Source: JACGMN01 sp964522635
GTDB lineage: Archaea > Halobacteriota > Syntropharchaeia > Alkanophagales > Methanospirareceae
Length of the DNA stretch: 14,537 bases
Assembly (NCBI GenBank): GCA_964522635.1
Contig: CAZFWT010000049.1
Coordinates: 1 to 14,537, forward strand
Direction: 5' to 3'
Positions 1-6,916 of this stretch are shown here, one piece after another (the first letter of the stretch is position 1; the number at the start of each line of letters is the position of its first letter). Under the pieces are notes generated by a model. It was given only the letters and a program-made list of their open reading frames with translations, was not told the DNA's origin and made no database searches. Position numbers and translations under genes: made by a program.

Positions 1-68
1 AGGCTGATGTTCAGCTTGGGTTTTCCCACTCTTGTTTTAGATTCGGAGATACTGTCAAGAACCATACA

Positions 69-91
69 TTTTTATATACCAATTGGTATAG
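69..91 (+). promoter_or_regulatory. Promoter with TATA box inside a perfect palindrome
   Basis: A TATA-like stretch (TTTTTATATACC) lies about 40 bp before the ATG at 115. It overlaps the perfect 16-bp palindrome TATACCAATTGGTATA at 75-90. Transcription would begin near 100, leaving a short leader that holds a GGTGG ribosome-binding site at 104-108. A protein bound to the palindrome would block the TATA box, so this is a likely repressor or autoregulatory site. A near-identical palindrome occurs at 6919-6934 upstream of modA. Confidence 0.55.
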
Positions 92-114
92 CTATTGTTA
101 GGGGGTGGTAACAT

Positions 115-345
115 ATGACGACCAAGATCTACGTGCGAGGGCGCACGAAGGTGGGAAGTGGCGTCAAGCAGCCAATGTTCAGGGTCGTTGCCGTCACCAG
201 AGCTGGTGATGAGGCGCACCTGAAGATCGAAGGGACCCACTTCAGAAAGACCGAGCTTGAGCAGATCGCGAAGGATGTAGGTGCCGAGCTGGTCTATCTT
301 CATGCCGTGCCTGAGGAAGAGCGAGGCTCTATGAAAGAGGAGTGA
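115..345 (+). CDS. Small conserved-looking protein of unknown function, 76 aa
   Basis: I do not recognise this family. The ATG at 115 is preceded by a GGTGG ribosome-binding site 6 nt upstream and a TATA box, and base use is typical of the neighbouring genes, so I consider it real. The protein starts with a basic segment (KIYVRGRTKVGSG), continues with beta-rich sequence (FRVVAVTRAGDEAHLKIEGTHF, residues about 21-43 with a short charged turn) and a helix (residues about 45-60), and ends in an acidic tail. There are no cysteines, signal peptide or membrane segment, so it should be a small soluble protein. It lies 52 nt before a winged-helix gene in the same direction and may be co-transcribed with it. 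The palindrome over its promoter suggests regulated expression. Confidence 0.7.
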   Translation: MTTKIYVRGRTKVGSGVKQPMFRVVAVTRAGDEAHLKIEGTHFRKTELEQIAKDVGAELVYLHAVPEEERGSMKEE

Positions 346-397
346 TGGGGGTTGGGGATTGCAACCCCACTTCTCATTAGCTGGTGAACCAGACAGA

Positions 398-775
398 ATG
401 GAACCATTGAGCGAAGCGGGGATCTTTGAGGCGGCGGTCAAGCTCATGCTCCGTGTTGACCGGTGCATCACCATCCAGTTTATTGCGGGCTCCATTGCCA
501 TACAGTTCCCCACGACACGGAAGCTGGCAGACTATCTCAAGGTGCCGCATTACTACATACTCCCCTTCTTTGCGATGATGGAGAGGGATGGCCTGATCAC
601 CCGGGTTGAACGAGTGGGAATCTCGACGACGCTGAAAGGGACTCGGAAATTAATCGAGCACATGGCGACCAGGTATAAGGAAGAGCTCGAAGAACTGCTT
701 GGCCGCGAGCTCTTTCATGACCTGTGGCAGAGGATCGAACTGGCGAGTTCAGAGCCTAAACCCCTCACCGAGTGA
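398..775 (+). CDS. Winged-helix DNA-binding protein, 125 aa
   Basis: The protein reads as a winged helix-turn-helix regulator. Residues about 34-65 (TTRKLADYLKVPHYYILPFF, then MMERDGLITR) look like helix 2, turn, recognition helix and the start of the wing, and the basic ERVGISTTLKGTRK fits the wing strands. The N-terminal 30 residues are helical, and the C-terminal 50 residues form an acidic/basic helix (RYKEELEELLGRELF) that could mediate dimerisation. I chose the ATG at 398 because GGTGA lies about 10 nt upstream; a TTG at 359 would add 13 unlikely residues. No ligand-binding domain or metal-binding cysteines are visible. It follows the 76-aa gene and converges on the Mo-storage-like gene. 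It is a candidate binder of the palindromes at 75-90 and 6919-6934, but that is inference from position only. Confidence 0.75.
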   Translation: MEPLSEAGIFEAAVKLMLRVDRCITIQFIAGSIAIQFPTTRKLADYLKVPHYYILPFFAMMERDGLITRVERVGISTTLKGTRKLIEHMATRYKEELEELLGRELFHDLWQRIELASSEPKPLTE

Positions 776-806
776 TTAGGGGGGACTGGTGTCGAGTTAC
801 TAAGCG

Positions 807-1616
807 TTAAGCAGACCTGATGATGGTGCCGACCTTTTCCCCACGGAGCACTTTAGTAAGCGTGCCTGGTTTATGGCCATTGACGATCTTCACTTCACGG
901 ATATTATGCGCATCCCGGAGCAGCTCGATGACCTTACGCTCCAGCACGAGGTCGTCCAGATCCATCTCCAGGAGTTCCTCGGCGGTGACATCCTCAATGA
1001 GCTCGGCAGCGGGGTTCTTAAACGGGTCTTCGGTATACAGCCCGTCAACGTTCTTCAGGAGGATGCAATTCTTCGCGCCTAACACCTCTGCCATAAGGAA
1101 CGCACCCGTATCGGTCCGGTGCGGCGGAATCATTCCGATCTCAGGCGGGTGCTCGTACAGGCCATAGGGCGGGGTTCCATGGATGACCGGGAGGATACCC
1201 ATCGCAAGAAGCATGGTTATCTCTAACAGGTCAGCGACATGGATTCTCATTGCGTTGTACTTTGAGAGCAGAACCGCCAGCATGATCGCATTCTGCTCAC
1301 TGATCTTGCCCGCGAGCTCAGCCAGCACACCGGTTGGCATGCCCAGATCGAGCCCGATATCAAGGATGTGACGAACCCGCACGCCGCCGCCGGTGACGAC
1401 GAGCAGTTGATGCTGCTTCGAAAGCTTACCGATCTCCTTGACCAGCGGAAGAACAACCGGCGCGCCGTAATCAATGATTCCGTGACCACCGATCTTGACG
1501 ATATTGAGCTGCGGTGCAATTCTTACCTGTTCACGGTTCTCGTACCGTCTCAGCAGCCCTTTTCTGACCAGGCTCTCTCCTTTCAGTTTTGATTCCAGTT
1601 CATGCCGGCCTTTCAT
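807..1616 (-). CDS. Molybdenum storage protein (MosA/MosB)-like subunit, amino acid kinase fold, 269 aa
   Basis: This is an amino acid kinase (UMP kinase-like) fold protein. Compared from memory with Azotobacter vinelandii MosB it is similar over the whole length, and the length (269 against about 270) also matches. Seen features: VIKIGG-type phosphate loop at about 40-44 (KIGGHGIIDYG), TGGGVRVRH at 75-83, the conserved LGMPTGVLAEL and EQNAIML segments (91-113), a PPYGLYEHPP...IPPHRTDTGAFLMAE region (149-177), KNVDGLYTEDP (188-198), and a C-terminal NIREVKIVNGHKPGTLTKVL block (238-257). MosA/MosB build an ATP-dependent cage holding polyoxomolybdate in the cytoplasm. UMP kinase proper is the main alternative, but the PPHRTD and C-terminal blocks fit Mos better. 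Only one subunit gene is present, so a homo-oligomer is possible. Its location beside wtpA and modABC supports a Mo/W role. The ATG at 1616 lies about 27 nt after a TATA box, so the mRNA may be leaderless. Confidence 0.8.
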   Translation of the reverse strand: MKGRHELESKLKGESLVRKGLLRRYENREQVRIAPQLNIVKIGGHGIIDYGAPVVLPLVKEIGKLSKQHQLLVVTGGGVRVRHILDIGLDLGMPTGVLAELAGKISEQNAIMLAVLLSKYNAMRIHVADLLEITMLLAMGILPVIHGTPPYGLYEHPPEIGMIPPHRTDTGAFLMAEVLGAKNCILLKNVDGLYTEDPFKNPAAELIEDVTAEELLEMDLDDLVLERKVIELLRDAHNIREVKIVNGHKPGTLTKVLRGEKVGTIIRSA

Positions 1617-1637
1617 ACTTACTAACCTGCTGCTCTT

Positions 1638-1648
1638 ATCTTATAAGG
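1638..1648 (-). promoter_or_regulatory. TATA box of the Mo-storage-like gene
   Basis: On the minus strand CCTTATAAGAT is centred about 27 nt before the ATG at 1616, the expected distance for transcription beginning at or very near the start codon. No good ribosome-binding site precedes the ATG, which agrees with a leaderless transcript. Confidence 0.5.
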
Positions 1649-1926
1649 TTCCTCTCCCGCTGTGGAAGGAGCAGGAGCTATAATTACTGAGGACCCCGCT
1701 CCGGGCACAAATGACTATCGCACGCGTCCGCGAAGGGAGTACGTACGCTTTACCGCAGCACCCGGAAGCCTCTTGCCTCTGCGGATAACTAACGATATCC
1801 GCGCTTGTGTGCTTTAATCTATCTGGACAGCGGTGCCAGGTAAAAGATGGGCACGCGGCGCTATGCGGGTGCTTCTGGAGGAGGTAAATCCAGAGGGAAG
1901 AGACAGCGTGTATCCCGCGGCTGCAT
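1649..1926 (-). other. Gene-free region downstream of promoter module 1; possible leader or RNA
   Basis: No convincing protein gene is present on either strand. A promoter module at 1927-1957 points into it on the minus strand. It contains a 7-bp inverted repeat with an 8-nt loop (GCGGATA / TATCCGC, about 1780-1801) and a CTGGA / TCCAG inverted repeat near 1876-1896. A 21-codon mini-ORF begins at the ATG 1926-1924, exactly where transcription would start, and ends with TAG; it is proline-rich and unconvincing. The region may be a regulatory leader of the Mo-storage-like gene or a short RNA. Confidence 0.3.
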
Positions 1927-1960
1927 GATATGCAATTTAGTACCAGTCGCTATAAAAGGT
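1927..1960 (-). promoter_or_regulatory. Shared promoter module, copy 1
   Basis: Read on the minus strand there is a TATA box (CCTTTTATAG, about 1960-1951) followed by CGACTGGTACT and TGCATATC. The same arrangement without gaps occurs at 3282-3312, 6857-6887 and 7169-7199, always on the minus strand. The expected transcription start is near 1926. Its target is either an untranslated RNA or a long leader of the Mo-storage-like gene about 310 nt downstream. Confidence 0.55.
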
Positions 1961-2017
1961 TTTCGGTTGTGTCCTTACGTGCGTACGGGCACCCCAGTCC
2001 GAAAGAACCGAAAGAAG

Positions 2018-2034
2018 AAGTAAAAAAAGAGGGA
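2018..2034 (-). terminator. Oligo-T terminator after wtpA
   Basis: About 55 nt after the wtpA stop, the minus strand reads CCCTCTTTTTTTACTTC with seven T in a row (2028-2022). Archaeal RNA polymerase stops at such T tracts. No strong hairpin precedes it. Confidence 0.5.
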
Positions 2035-2081
2035 GAACGACAGACAGATGACTCGTTCCCCTTTCTGATTTCTTCGCCCGC

Positions 2082-3266
2082 TCAGGTGGGTCGCTTCCTC
2101 AGCGTGAGATACGCGATGGCTAACAAGCCAGCAATCGCGACGATCGCTTCGAACCCAGGCTCTTCCGGCGTTGGAGTAGGCGCGGGTGTCGCCGTTGCGG
2201 TCGGTGTGGGCGTTGCCGCTCCGTGCTCCATCTCCACGATGTCCTGAAGCTCAGCAGGGACCTCGCCGCTGCCCTCGGGCGGCACGATGGGTGGCTGCCC
2301 GTTGTCCGTAAAGATCTGCTGACCTGGTTCGCCGATGACGAATTTCACGAACTCCAGACCCCCTTCCGGATTATCGGCAACCGATGGTACTGTTATCCCG
2401 TACACGACCGGTGCTCCTGTCTGGACGTCTCCAGACGCGAGCTCAACCTGGACCTTCTTGTAGGTATCCGCATGTGCTACCGCGCTCAGATCGACGCCCA
2501 GCGGCAGATCAACGAACGCGAGCTCATGCTGCACGGCTACGCTCCGGTACTCGAAGGCATAATCAAGCCCGCCTTCCTCCACAAAGGCCACCAGCTCGAC
2601 CGACTTCGGGCGTATGTCTACCTTCTCGGTGTTTGGCTGCAGATCCTCGGGTGTCATTATATGATAGGTTCCGTCTGCTTCCTCAGTGATCGTGATCGCG
2701 GTATTCTCAAGGATAAGCTCATCGAAGATCTGGTCGTCGCCGTAATTGAGCTCTGCAAGCTGGAAGACCATGACTGATCGATAGCCACAGGGGTCATCGT
2801 TCGGATTCGAGAACCCGAAGATTACGCCGTCACGGCGCAGGATCTCGTACCAGTTCTCGGGCGTTATCTCATTGGCGTACATGCTCTTCTCGGGATTGTA
2901 TGCCAGCACCAGGTCGTTGGTCGCGAATCGGACGTACCAATCGGCGTAGTCAGGATACATCATGCTCGGTATGAGCGAGTAATCCGCGGATGCGAGCACA
3001 TCACCATTCTTCCCGATTTCCGTGATCTGCTGCACACAGGCGACACTGCCCATCGACTCACGCTGGACATCGATCTCGGGATGCAGTGCCTCGAATTGCT
3101 GCTCCGCCTGTTCCAGCGGCACGGCCAAACTGCCTGCATGGAAGACTTTGACGACCTGCGTCTCTTGCGCGGCCATGGGCGGTGCAGCCAGCACTGCCAC
3201 GAGGAGTCCGGCGAGGAGCACGAGTGCTAATCCCACCATTGCGCTCTCACTTCTTTTTGCTTTCAT
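2082..3266 (-). CDS. wtpA: WtpA tungstate/molybdate-binding protein with PGF-CTERM anchor, 394 aa
   Basis: Extracytoplasmic oxyanion-binding protein of a tungstate/molybdate ABC importer. It shows WtpA signatures: VFHAGSLAVP (41-50), VLASADYSLIP (90-100), FGFSNPNDDPCGYRS (150-164) and FEYRSVAVQHELAF near 275. Residues 1-33 form a Sec-type signal peptide without a lipobox cysteine. The C-terminus has a Thr/Pro linker and then PGF, a hydrophobic segment and an RKR end (about 370-394), the PGF-CTERM pattern processed by archaeosortase A, so the protein is probably lipid-anchored at its C-terminus. I chose the ATG at 3266 because AGGTGAT lies just upstream, the signal peptide begins there and a TATA box sits about 40 bp upstream; the longer frame from 3368 would cross the promoter. 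It is its own transcription unit, 297 nt after modC, and presumably feeds the single permease ModBC. Confidence 0.93.
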   Translation of the reverse strand: MKAKRSESAMVGLALVLLAGLLVAVLAAPPMAAQETQVVKVFHAGSLAVPLEQAEQQFEALHPEIDVQRESMGSVACVQQITEIGKNGDVLASADYSLIPSMMYPDYADWYVRFATNDLVLAYNPEKSMYANEITPENWYEILRRDGVIFGFSNPNDDPCGYRSVMVFQLAELNYGDDQIFDELILENTAITITEEADGTYHIMTPEDLQPNTEKVDIRPKSVELVAFVEEGGLDYAFEYRSVAVQHELAFVDLPLGVDLSAVAHADTYKKVQVELASGDVQTGAPVVYGITVPSVADNPEGGLEFVKFVIGEPGQQIFTDNGQPPIVPPEGSGEVPAELQDIVEMEHGAATPTPTATATPAPTPTPEEPGFEAIVAIAGLLAIAYLTLRKRPT

Positions 3267-3281
3267 GATATTATCACCTAT

Positions 3282-3315
3282 GAGATGCAAGATAGTACCA
3301 CTCGATATAAAAGCC
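3282..3315 (-). promoter_or_regulatory. Shared promoter module, copy 2 (wtpA promoter)
   Basis: On the minus strand GCTTTTATATC is followed by CGAGTGGTACT and TTGCATCTC, matching copy 1 closely. The start site is predicted near 3284, giving a leader of about 18 nt with the AGGTGAT ribosome-binding site before the ATG at 3266. The rest of the interval up to modC (3316-3562) holds nothing I can call; a 61-codon frame there has unlikely composition. Confidence 0.65.
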
Positions 3316-3562
3316 TTTCGCTTTTTCCCGTGATGAGCTATACAGCCACTCGTGGGGGTATCATTCATCGGTCAATCCGGGAGTGGTAGACGATGCCGTG
3401 CTGTATGGTCAGCCTCGGTTAAAGGCGCTATCGTGGTAGTCGCCGCGGTACTCGTTCCAGCGCGGTTCCACGCATGCTCCGGGCATTTCGTTCCATAGCT
3501 TCGCACACTTGGACACAACGAGGGCGGGGAACAAACAGTGGAGAGGACCACGATCATTCATG

Positions 3563-4615
3563 TCACGCGCTCACCACGTGTGCCGAGGTCGCCTTGAAAG
3601 TCGCATAGATCGGGTCGCCCTGCTGGAGTTGGAGCTCAGCTCGGGATTGCTTGGTGATGAGCGAAACGAGGTTGGTATCCAGGGTCACGCGGGTTAAGGG
3701 GCCGATGTCCTGCAGATCGGTAATTCGACCGCCCATGACGTTTCGGGCACTGCACTCGCTCTTACTCTTACACAGGAGGATGTCTTCGGGCCGTATGAAG
3801 ACCTTCACCGCGCCCTCGTGGATCTCAGAGACCGCGCGGATCTTCCCGTGAATTTCGATCTCGATCTCAGCCACGCCGTTCTCCGTGCGCTGAACCATAC
3901 CGCGCAGAATGTTCTCGATCCCGACGAAATCGGCCAGCTCCTCGGTCTGCGGCTTGCTGAAGATCTCGTACGGCGTCCCCACCTGCATCACCTTCCCGTG
4001 CATCAATACCGCGATCCGATCCGCGAGCACGAGCGCTTCTGTCTGATCGTGTGTCACGTGCACCATGGTGATCCCGAATTTGCGTTTGACACGCTTCAGC
4101 TCCTCACGGAGGTAATCGCGCGTTCGCGAGTCCAGCGCGGAGAGCGGCTCGTCGAGGAGGAGTATCTTGGGCTCAATGGCGATCGCGCGGGCGATGGCCA
4201 CCTTCTGCTGCTCGCCGCCGCTCAACGTTCCGGGATACCGGTGCCCGAGCTGCTCGATGCCCAGTAACGAGGTGAGCTCATCCACCTTGCGCTTGATTGT
4301 GCTCTTCTCCATTTTGCGCGACTTCAAGCCGAAGCCGATGTTCTCCTCGACCGTCAAGAAGGGGAAGAGTGTGTAATCCTGATAGACCATGCCGATGTTC
4401 CGCTCACGCGGCGGGACATTCGTGATCTCACGGTCGTCGACGAATATTTTGCCCGTGTCAGGCCGGAAGATCCCGGCGAGCGTCTCCAGCAGGATGGATT
4501 TCCCCGCGCCCGTAGGGCCGAGGATGACGAAATACTCCTGGTCCTGGATCTCGAGGCTGATATCGCGTAAGAAGAACTCACCGAGATCTTTTGAAACGTT
4601 CTCTATTCGTATCAT
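3563..4615 (-). CDS. wtpC: Molybdate/tungstate ABC transporter ATPase (ModC/WtpC), 350 aa
   Basis: ATPase that powers oxyanion import on the cytoplasmic face. Motifs: Walker A GPTGAGKS (33-40), Q-loop glutamine in VYQD (79), signature LSGGEQQK (131-138), Walker B ILLLDEP (151-157), D-loop SALD and H-loop His189. Residues from about 235 to 350 form the C-terminal beta domain (RPEDILL at 275-281, then ITDLQDIGPLTRVTLDT) of the TOBE/MOP kind found in ModC and WtpC, where oxyanion binding can inhibit transport. The length of 350 is normal. It starts 40 nt after modB, follows modA-trmO-modB in the same direction, and is the last gene of that operon. The symbol modC would be equally acceptable; substrate choice between Mo and W cannot be read from the sequence. 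Confidence 0.93.
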   Translation of the reverse strand: MIRIENVSKDLGEFFLRDISLEIQDQEYFVILGPTGAGKSILLETLAGIFRPDTGKIFVDDREITNVPPRERNIGMVYQDYTLFPFLTVEENIGFGLKSRKMEKSTIKRKVDELTSLLGIEQLGHRYPGTLSGGEQQKVAIARAIAIEPKILLLDEPLSALDSRTRDYLREELKRVKRKFGITMVHVTHDQTEALVLADRIAVLMHGKVMQVGTPYEIFSKPQTEELADFVGIENILRGMVQRTENGVAEIEIEIHGKIRAVSEIHEGAVKVFIRPEDILLCKSKSECSARNVMGGRITDLQDIGPLTRVTLDTNLVSLITKQSRAELQLQQGDPIYATFKATSAHVVSA

Positions 4616-4655
4616 CTAATCTCTCTTGCAAATATCCGCAGCTCCTTTAAGCGGC

Positions 4656-5456
4656 CTAAAACACATGTGCAAACCCTCCGTAGCGCTCGAAGATAAAGAG
4701 TGAGACGAGCGAGATCACAATGAGTATCGTAGCTGCGGCTATGGCCAGGTTGAGCTCGCCGCACGACATGTTCAGGTACAGCGAGATGGGCAAGGTCTCG
4801 GTCTTCATCCGCGTCGCCCCGGCGAGCATGAGCGCCGCGCCAAATTCACCGATGCCCTTTGACCAGGTGATTACCGAGCCAGCGAGGAGCCCGTGCTTCG
4901 ACATCGGCAGCGTCACCCGCCAGAAGGCCTGGCCGTCGGTGCACCCCAGCGTTTTGGCCACGTGCTCGTAGCGCGGGTTGATGCCCTGGAACGTACCCTT
5001 GAGGATCCGGAACATGAAGGGCACATTGACGAAGAACTGCGCGATCACGATGCCGAGCGGCGTAAAGACGAATACGAGGCCCTGCTCGGCGAGCCCCTTT
5101 CCAAAGCTCGTCGTGCCGAAGAGGATCAGGAGCCCCACACCGGCGACCAGAGGCGGCAAGGCCAGCGGCGCATCGAGTATGGTATTGATCAAGCTCTTCC
5201 CGCGGAACTCGTAGCGGGCGAGCGCGTAGGCCGCCGGTATCGAGATGGCGATACAGAGCAGCGTCGAGGTAGCCGAGGTGAGCAAGCTCAGCTCAATAGC
5301 AAACCGGATCTCCGCGGTGAGCATGCTCAAGGCCAACGCCTGCCCGGTGGTGTGCGTGACGATGCAGACGATCAGCGTAAGTATGAATGCGGTGAGCAGT
5401 AAGCTCGCGAAGATCGAGAAGGTCCTGACCTTATCTTCTCGTAACTCCTTCAGCAT
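4656..5456 (-). CDS. modB: Molybdate/tungstate ABC transporter permease (ModB/WtpB), 266 aa
   Basis: Inner membrane permease of the binding-protein-dependent type. About six hydrophobic segments are visible, from FSIFASLLLTAFILTLIVCI near the N-terminus to LAIAAATILIVISLVSLFIF at the end. The EAA-type loop that docks with the ATPase is present (EHVAKTLGCTDGQAFWRV followed by TLPMSKHGLLAG, then GIGEFGA). The APLALPPLVAGVGLL segment is typical of ModB/WtpB. The frame is open from a GTG at 5483 directly abutting the upstream TGA. I prefer the ATG at 5456 because GAGGAAGGAG lies about 11 nt before it; the GTG start would add nine residues and imply translational coupling. It lies between the TrmO-like gene and wtpC, and is the only Mo/W permease in the window, so both binding proteins probably use it. 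Confidence 0.93.
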   Translation of the reverse strand: MLKELREDKVRTFSIFASLLLTAFILTLIVCIVTHTTGQALALSMLTAEIRFAIELSLLTSATSTLLCIAISIPAAYALARYEFRGKSLINTILDAPLALPPLVAGVGLLILFGTTSFGKGLAEQGLVFVFTPLGIVIAQFFVNVPFMFRILKGTFQGINPRYEHVAKTLGCTDGQAFWRVTLPMSKHGLLAGSVITWSKGIGEFGAALMLAGATRMKTETLPISLYLNMSCGELNLAIAAATILIVISLVSLFIFERYGGFAHVF

Positions 5457-5483
5457 CTTTGCTTCTGCTCCTTCCTCATTCAC

Positions 5484-6017
5484 TCATTCGCGCCGATGCC
5501 TGCCCGCTTTGCCCCTGCTCATATCCAGGCGCGGGTTGCCGAGCCACCCGTTGGTCGCGTCCGCGCGATGGTCAAAGAGCGGCACGAGCGGCTTGATGTC
5601 GAGGAGCGGCGTGCCGTCCAGGATGTCCACTTCGCTGACCGCCAGCACGTTCCCTCGCACGCTCTCGAGCTTGACCACCGAGAAGCCAATCGGGTTTGGT
5701 CGCTTGAAATGCCGTACAGAGAAGATTCCACGCTCTTCGTCCTCTAAAAACGGCTTTGTTATTAGATCATAGCCCTCGGCGCGATGGAAATGGTAAATGA
5801 GGATGAGGTGCGAGAAGTGCTCGATGTCCTTGAGCCCCGCCGCGAACTCGGGAAAGACCGCCACCTCACCCTTCGCCTCTTTGCCAAAGACACCCTGGAT
5901 GGGCGCGTCCTGTTTGTCCCGGAACCCGGTATGAATGACCCCGATCGGCCGGTATCGTATCTCTTCTTCACTGCCCTTCTGCTCTTTCCTCATCGTCAGC
6001 TCAGTCAGCAAGCGCAC
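5484..6017 (-). CDS. trmO: TrmO/TsaA-like (UPF0066) protein, putative tRNA t6A37 methyltransferase, 177 aa
   Basis: Belongs to the TsaA-like beta-barrel family (YaeB/TrmO), whose characterised member uses S-adenosylmethionine to methylate N6 of t6A at position 37 of tRNA-Thr. Seen signatures: IRYRPIGVIHTGF (20-32), GEVAVFPEFAAGLKDIEHF (50-68), HFKRPNPIGFSVV (103-115) and DILDGTPLLDIKPLVP (131-146). It starts at a GTG that directly follows the modA TAG, with GGAG 9 nt upstream inside modA; an internal ATG at 5993 is a possible alternative. Its stop touches the modB reading frame. This tight packing between modA and modB is unusual for a tRNA modification enzyme and suggests either a Mo/W-linked role for the archaeal family or coupling of expression only. 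Family assignment is firm; the reaction in this organism is inferred. Confidence 0.85.
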   Translation of the reverse strand: MRLLTELTMRKEQKGSEEEIRYRPIGVIHTGFRDKQDAPIQGVFGKEAKGEVAVFPEFAAGLKDIEHFSHLILIYHFHRAEGYDLITKPFLEDEERGIFSVRHFKRPNPIGFSVVKLESVRGNVLAVSEVDILDGTPLLDIKPLVPLFDHRADATNGWLGNPRLDMSRGKAGRHRRE

Positions 6018-6842
6018 CTATTCGTACTCCGGGTTGGGATAGGTGATAAACCCGTGCTTCGTGAAGATCGCCTTGCCCTCGTCTGAGGCGACGAAATCGA
6101 CGAACTGCTGCGCGGTTTCCGGGTGCTGGGAGAACGTGGTTCGTCCTATTGGAACGATATTGATGATATTCTGCTCCTTGGGTATCTCAACAACATCGAT
6201 CTCGTCCACGAATTTGACCGTATCCCACCAGTTGATCGACGCGTCCGCCTGGCTCATTGCGATCTGCATCATCACTTCATTCATGGTGGGCAAGGTCGCG
6301 ATCACGTTCGGCCAGACCTCGTCGTAGAGGTTGTTCTGCTCCAGGATCTTCACACTGGTACTGCCGATTGCCGCGGCCTGGGGATCGCCAAACACGAGCT
6401 TCACATCATCCCTGGTGAAGTCTTCGAGACCCGTGATATTCGCGGGATTACCTTTGGGCACCGTAATTACCGGTATGTGATAGCAGATGTTCTGCTTATA
6501 ATCGATGAATCCCTTCTCGGTCGCGATGTCGATATACTTGGTCGCTCCGGGCATATAGCAGTCGCCCTCCTGCGTCAGCTCCATCTGGCTGAGCAGCGCG
6601 TTCGAGCCCGCGTAGTTGTACCCAACCTCCACGCCGTATTGCTCTTCGAAAACGGTGCCAATCTCGTCCATCGGCTTCCTCATGCCCGCGCCGGAGTAGA
6701 CCATGAGCGATGCGGTCTCTTCGGGCGTTGCGGTCGGCGAGGAGGAGGCCGGGCCTTCTTCACTGACACAGCCAGCCATTATCGTGGCCATGGCGATGGC
6801 CAGGACCGCGATAAGTCCAAGAATTTGTTTTCTCTTTTCCAT
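6018..6842 (-). CDS. modA: Molybdate/tungstate-binding lipoprotein (ModA family), 274 aa
   Basis: Extracytoplasmic molybdate-type substrate-binding protein. The N-terminus has a basic region, a hydrophobic segment and the lipobox IMAGC with Cys25, so it should be a membrane lipoprotein, followed by a Ser/Thr/Pro linker (about 30-42). ModA family signatures follow: LMVYSGAGMRKPMDEIG (47-63), GDCYMPGATKYIDIA, VPKGNPANITGL, DPQAAAIGSTSVKIL and QADASINWWDTVKF. It is distinct from the WtpA-type protein encoded at 2082-3266, which has a different signature set and anchor. An AAGGTGG ribosome-binding site lies 6 nt before the ATG, and a TATA box lies at about 6880-6890. It is the first gene of the operon modA-trmO-modB-wtpC. 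Confidence 0.92.
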   Translation of the reverse strand: MEKRKQILGLIAVLAIAMATIMAGCVSEEGPASSSPTATPEETASLMVYSGAGMRKPMDEIGTVFEEQYGVEVGYNYAGSNALLSQMELTQEGDCYMPGATKYIDIATEKGFIDYKQNICYHIPVITVPKGNPANITGLEDFTRDDVKLVFGDPQAAAIGSTSVKILEQNNLYDEVWPNVIATLPTMNEVMMQIAMSQADASINWWDTVKFVDEIDVVEIPKEQNIINIVPIGRTTFSQHPETAQQFVDFVASDEGKAIFTKHGFITYPNPEYE

Positions 6843-6856
6843 TGTTAACCACCTTC

Positions 6857-6890
6857 GATATGCAGAAGAGTTCCAATCCGTATATAAAGG
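6857..6890 (-). promoter_or_regulatory. Shared promoter module, copy 4 (modA operon promoter)
   Basis: On the minus strand CCTTTATATAC is followed by GGATTGGAACT and CTGCATATC. The order and spacing equal those of the copies at 1927, 3282 and 7169. Transcription should begin close to 6858, giving a short leader with the AAGGTGG site before modA. Confidence 0.65.
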
Positions 6891-6916
6891 TTATAGGTTT
6901 TATCCCCAAAAAGGGA

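Noticed and set aside
3267..3368. N-terminal extension of wtpA to an ATG at 3368
   Set aside because: It would place 34 residues ahead of a clear signal peptide and cross the TATA box and ribosome-binding site.
3372..3557. 61-codon minus-strand frame just after wtpC, with GGTGAG upstream
   Set aside because: The apparent ribosome-binding site is part of the wtpC end, and the sequence (Thr, Ala, Cys and His mixed, no segments of secondary structure) looks non-coding.
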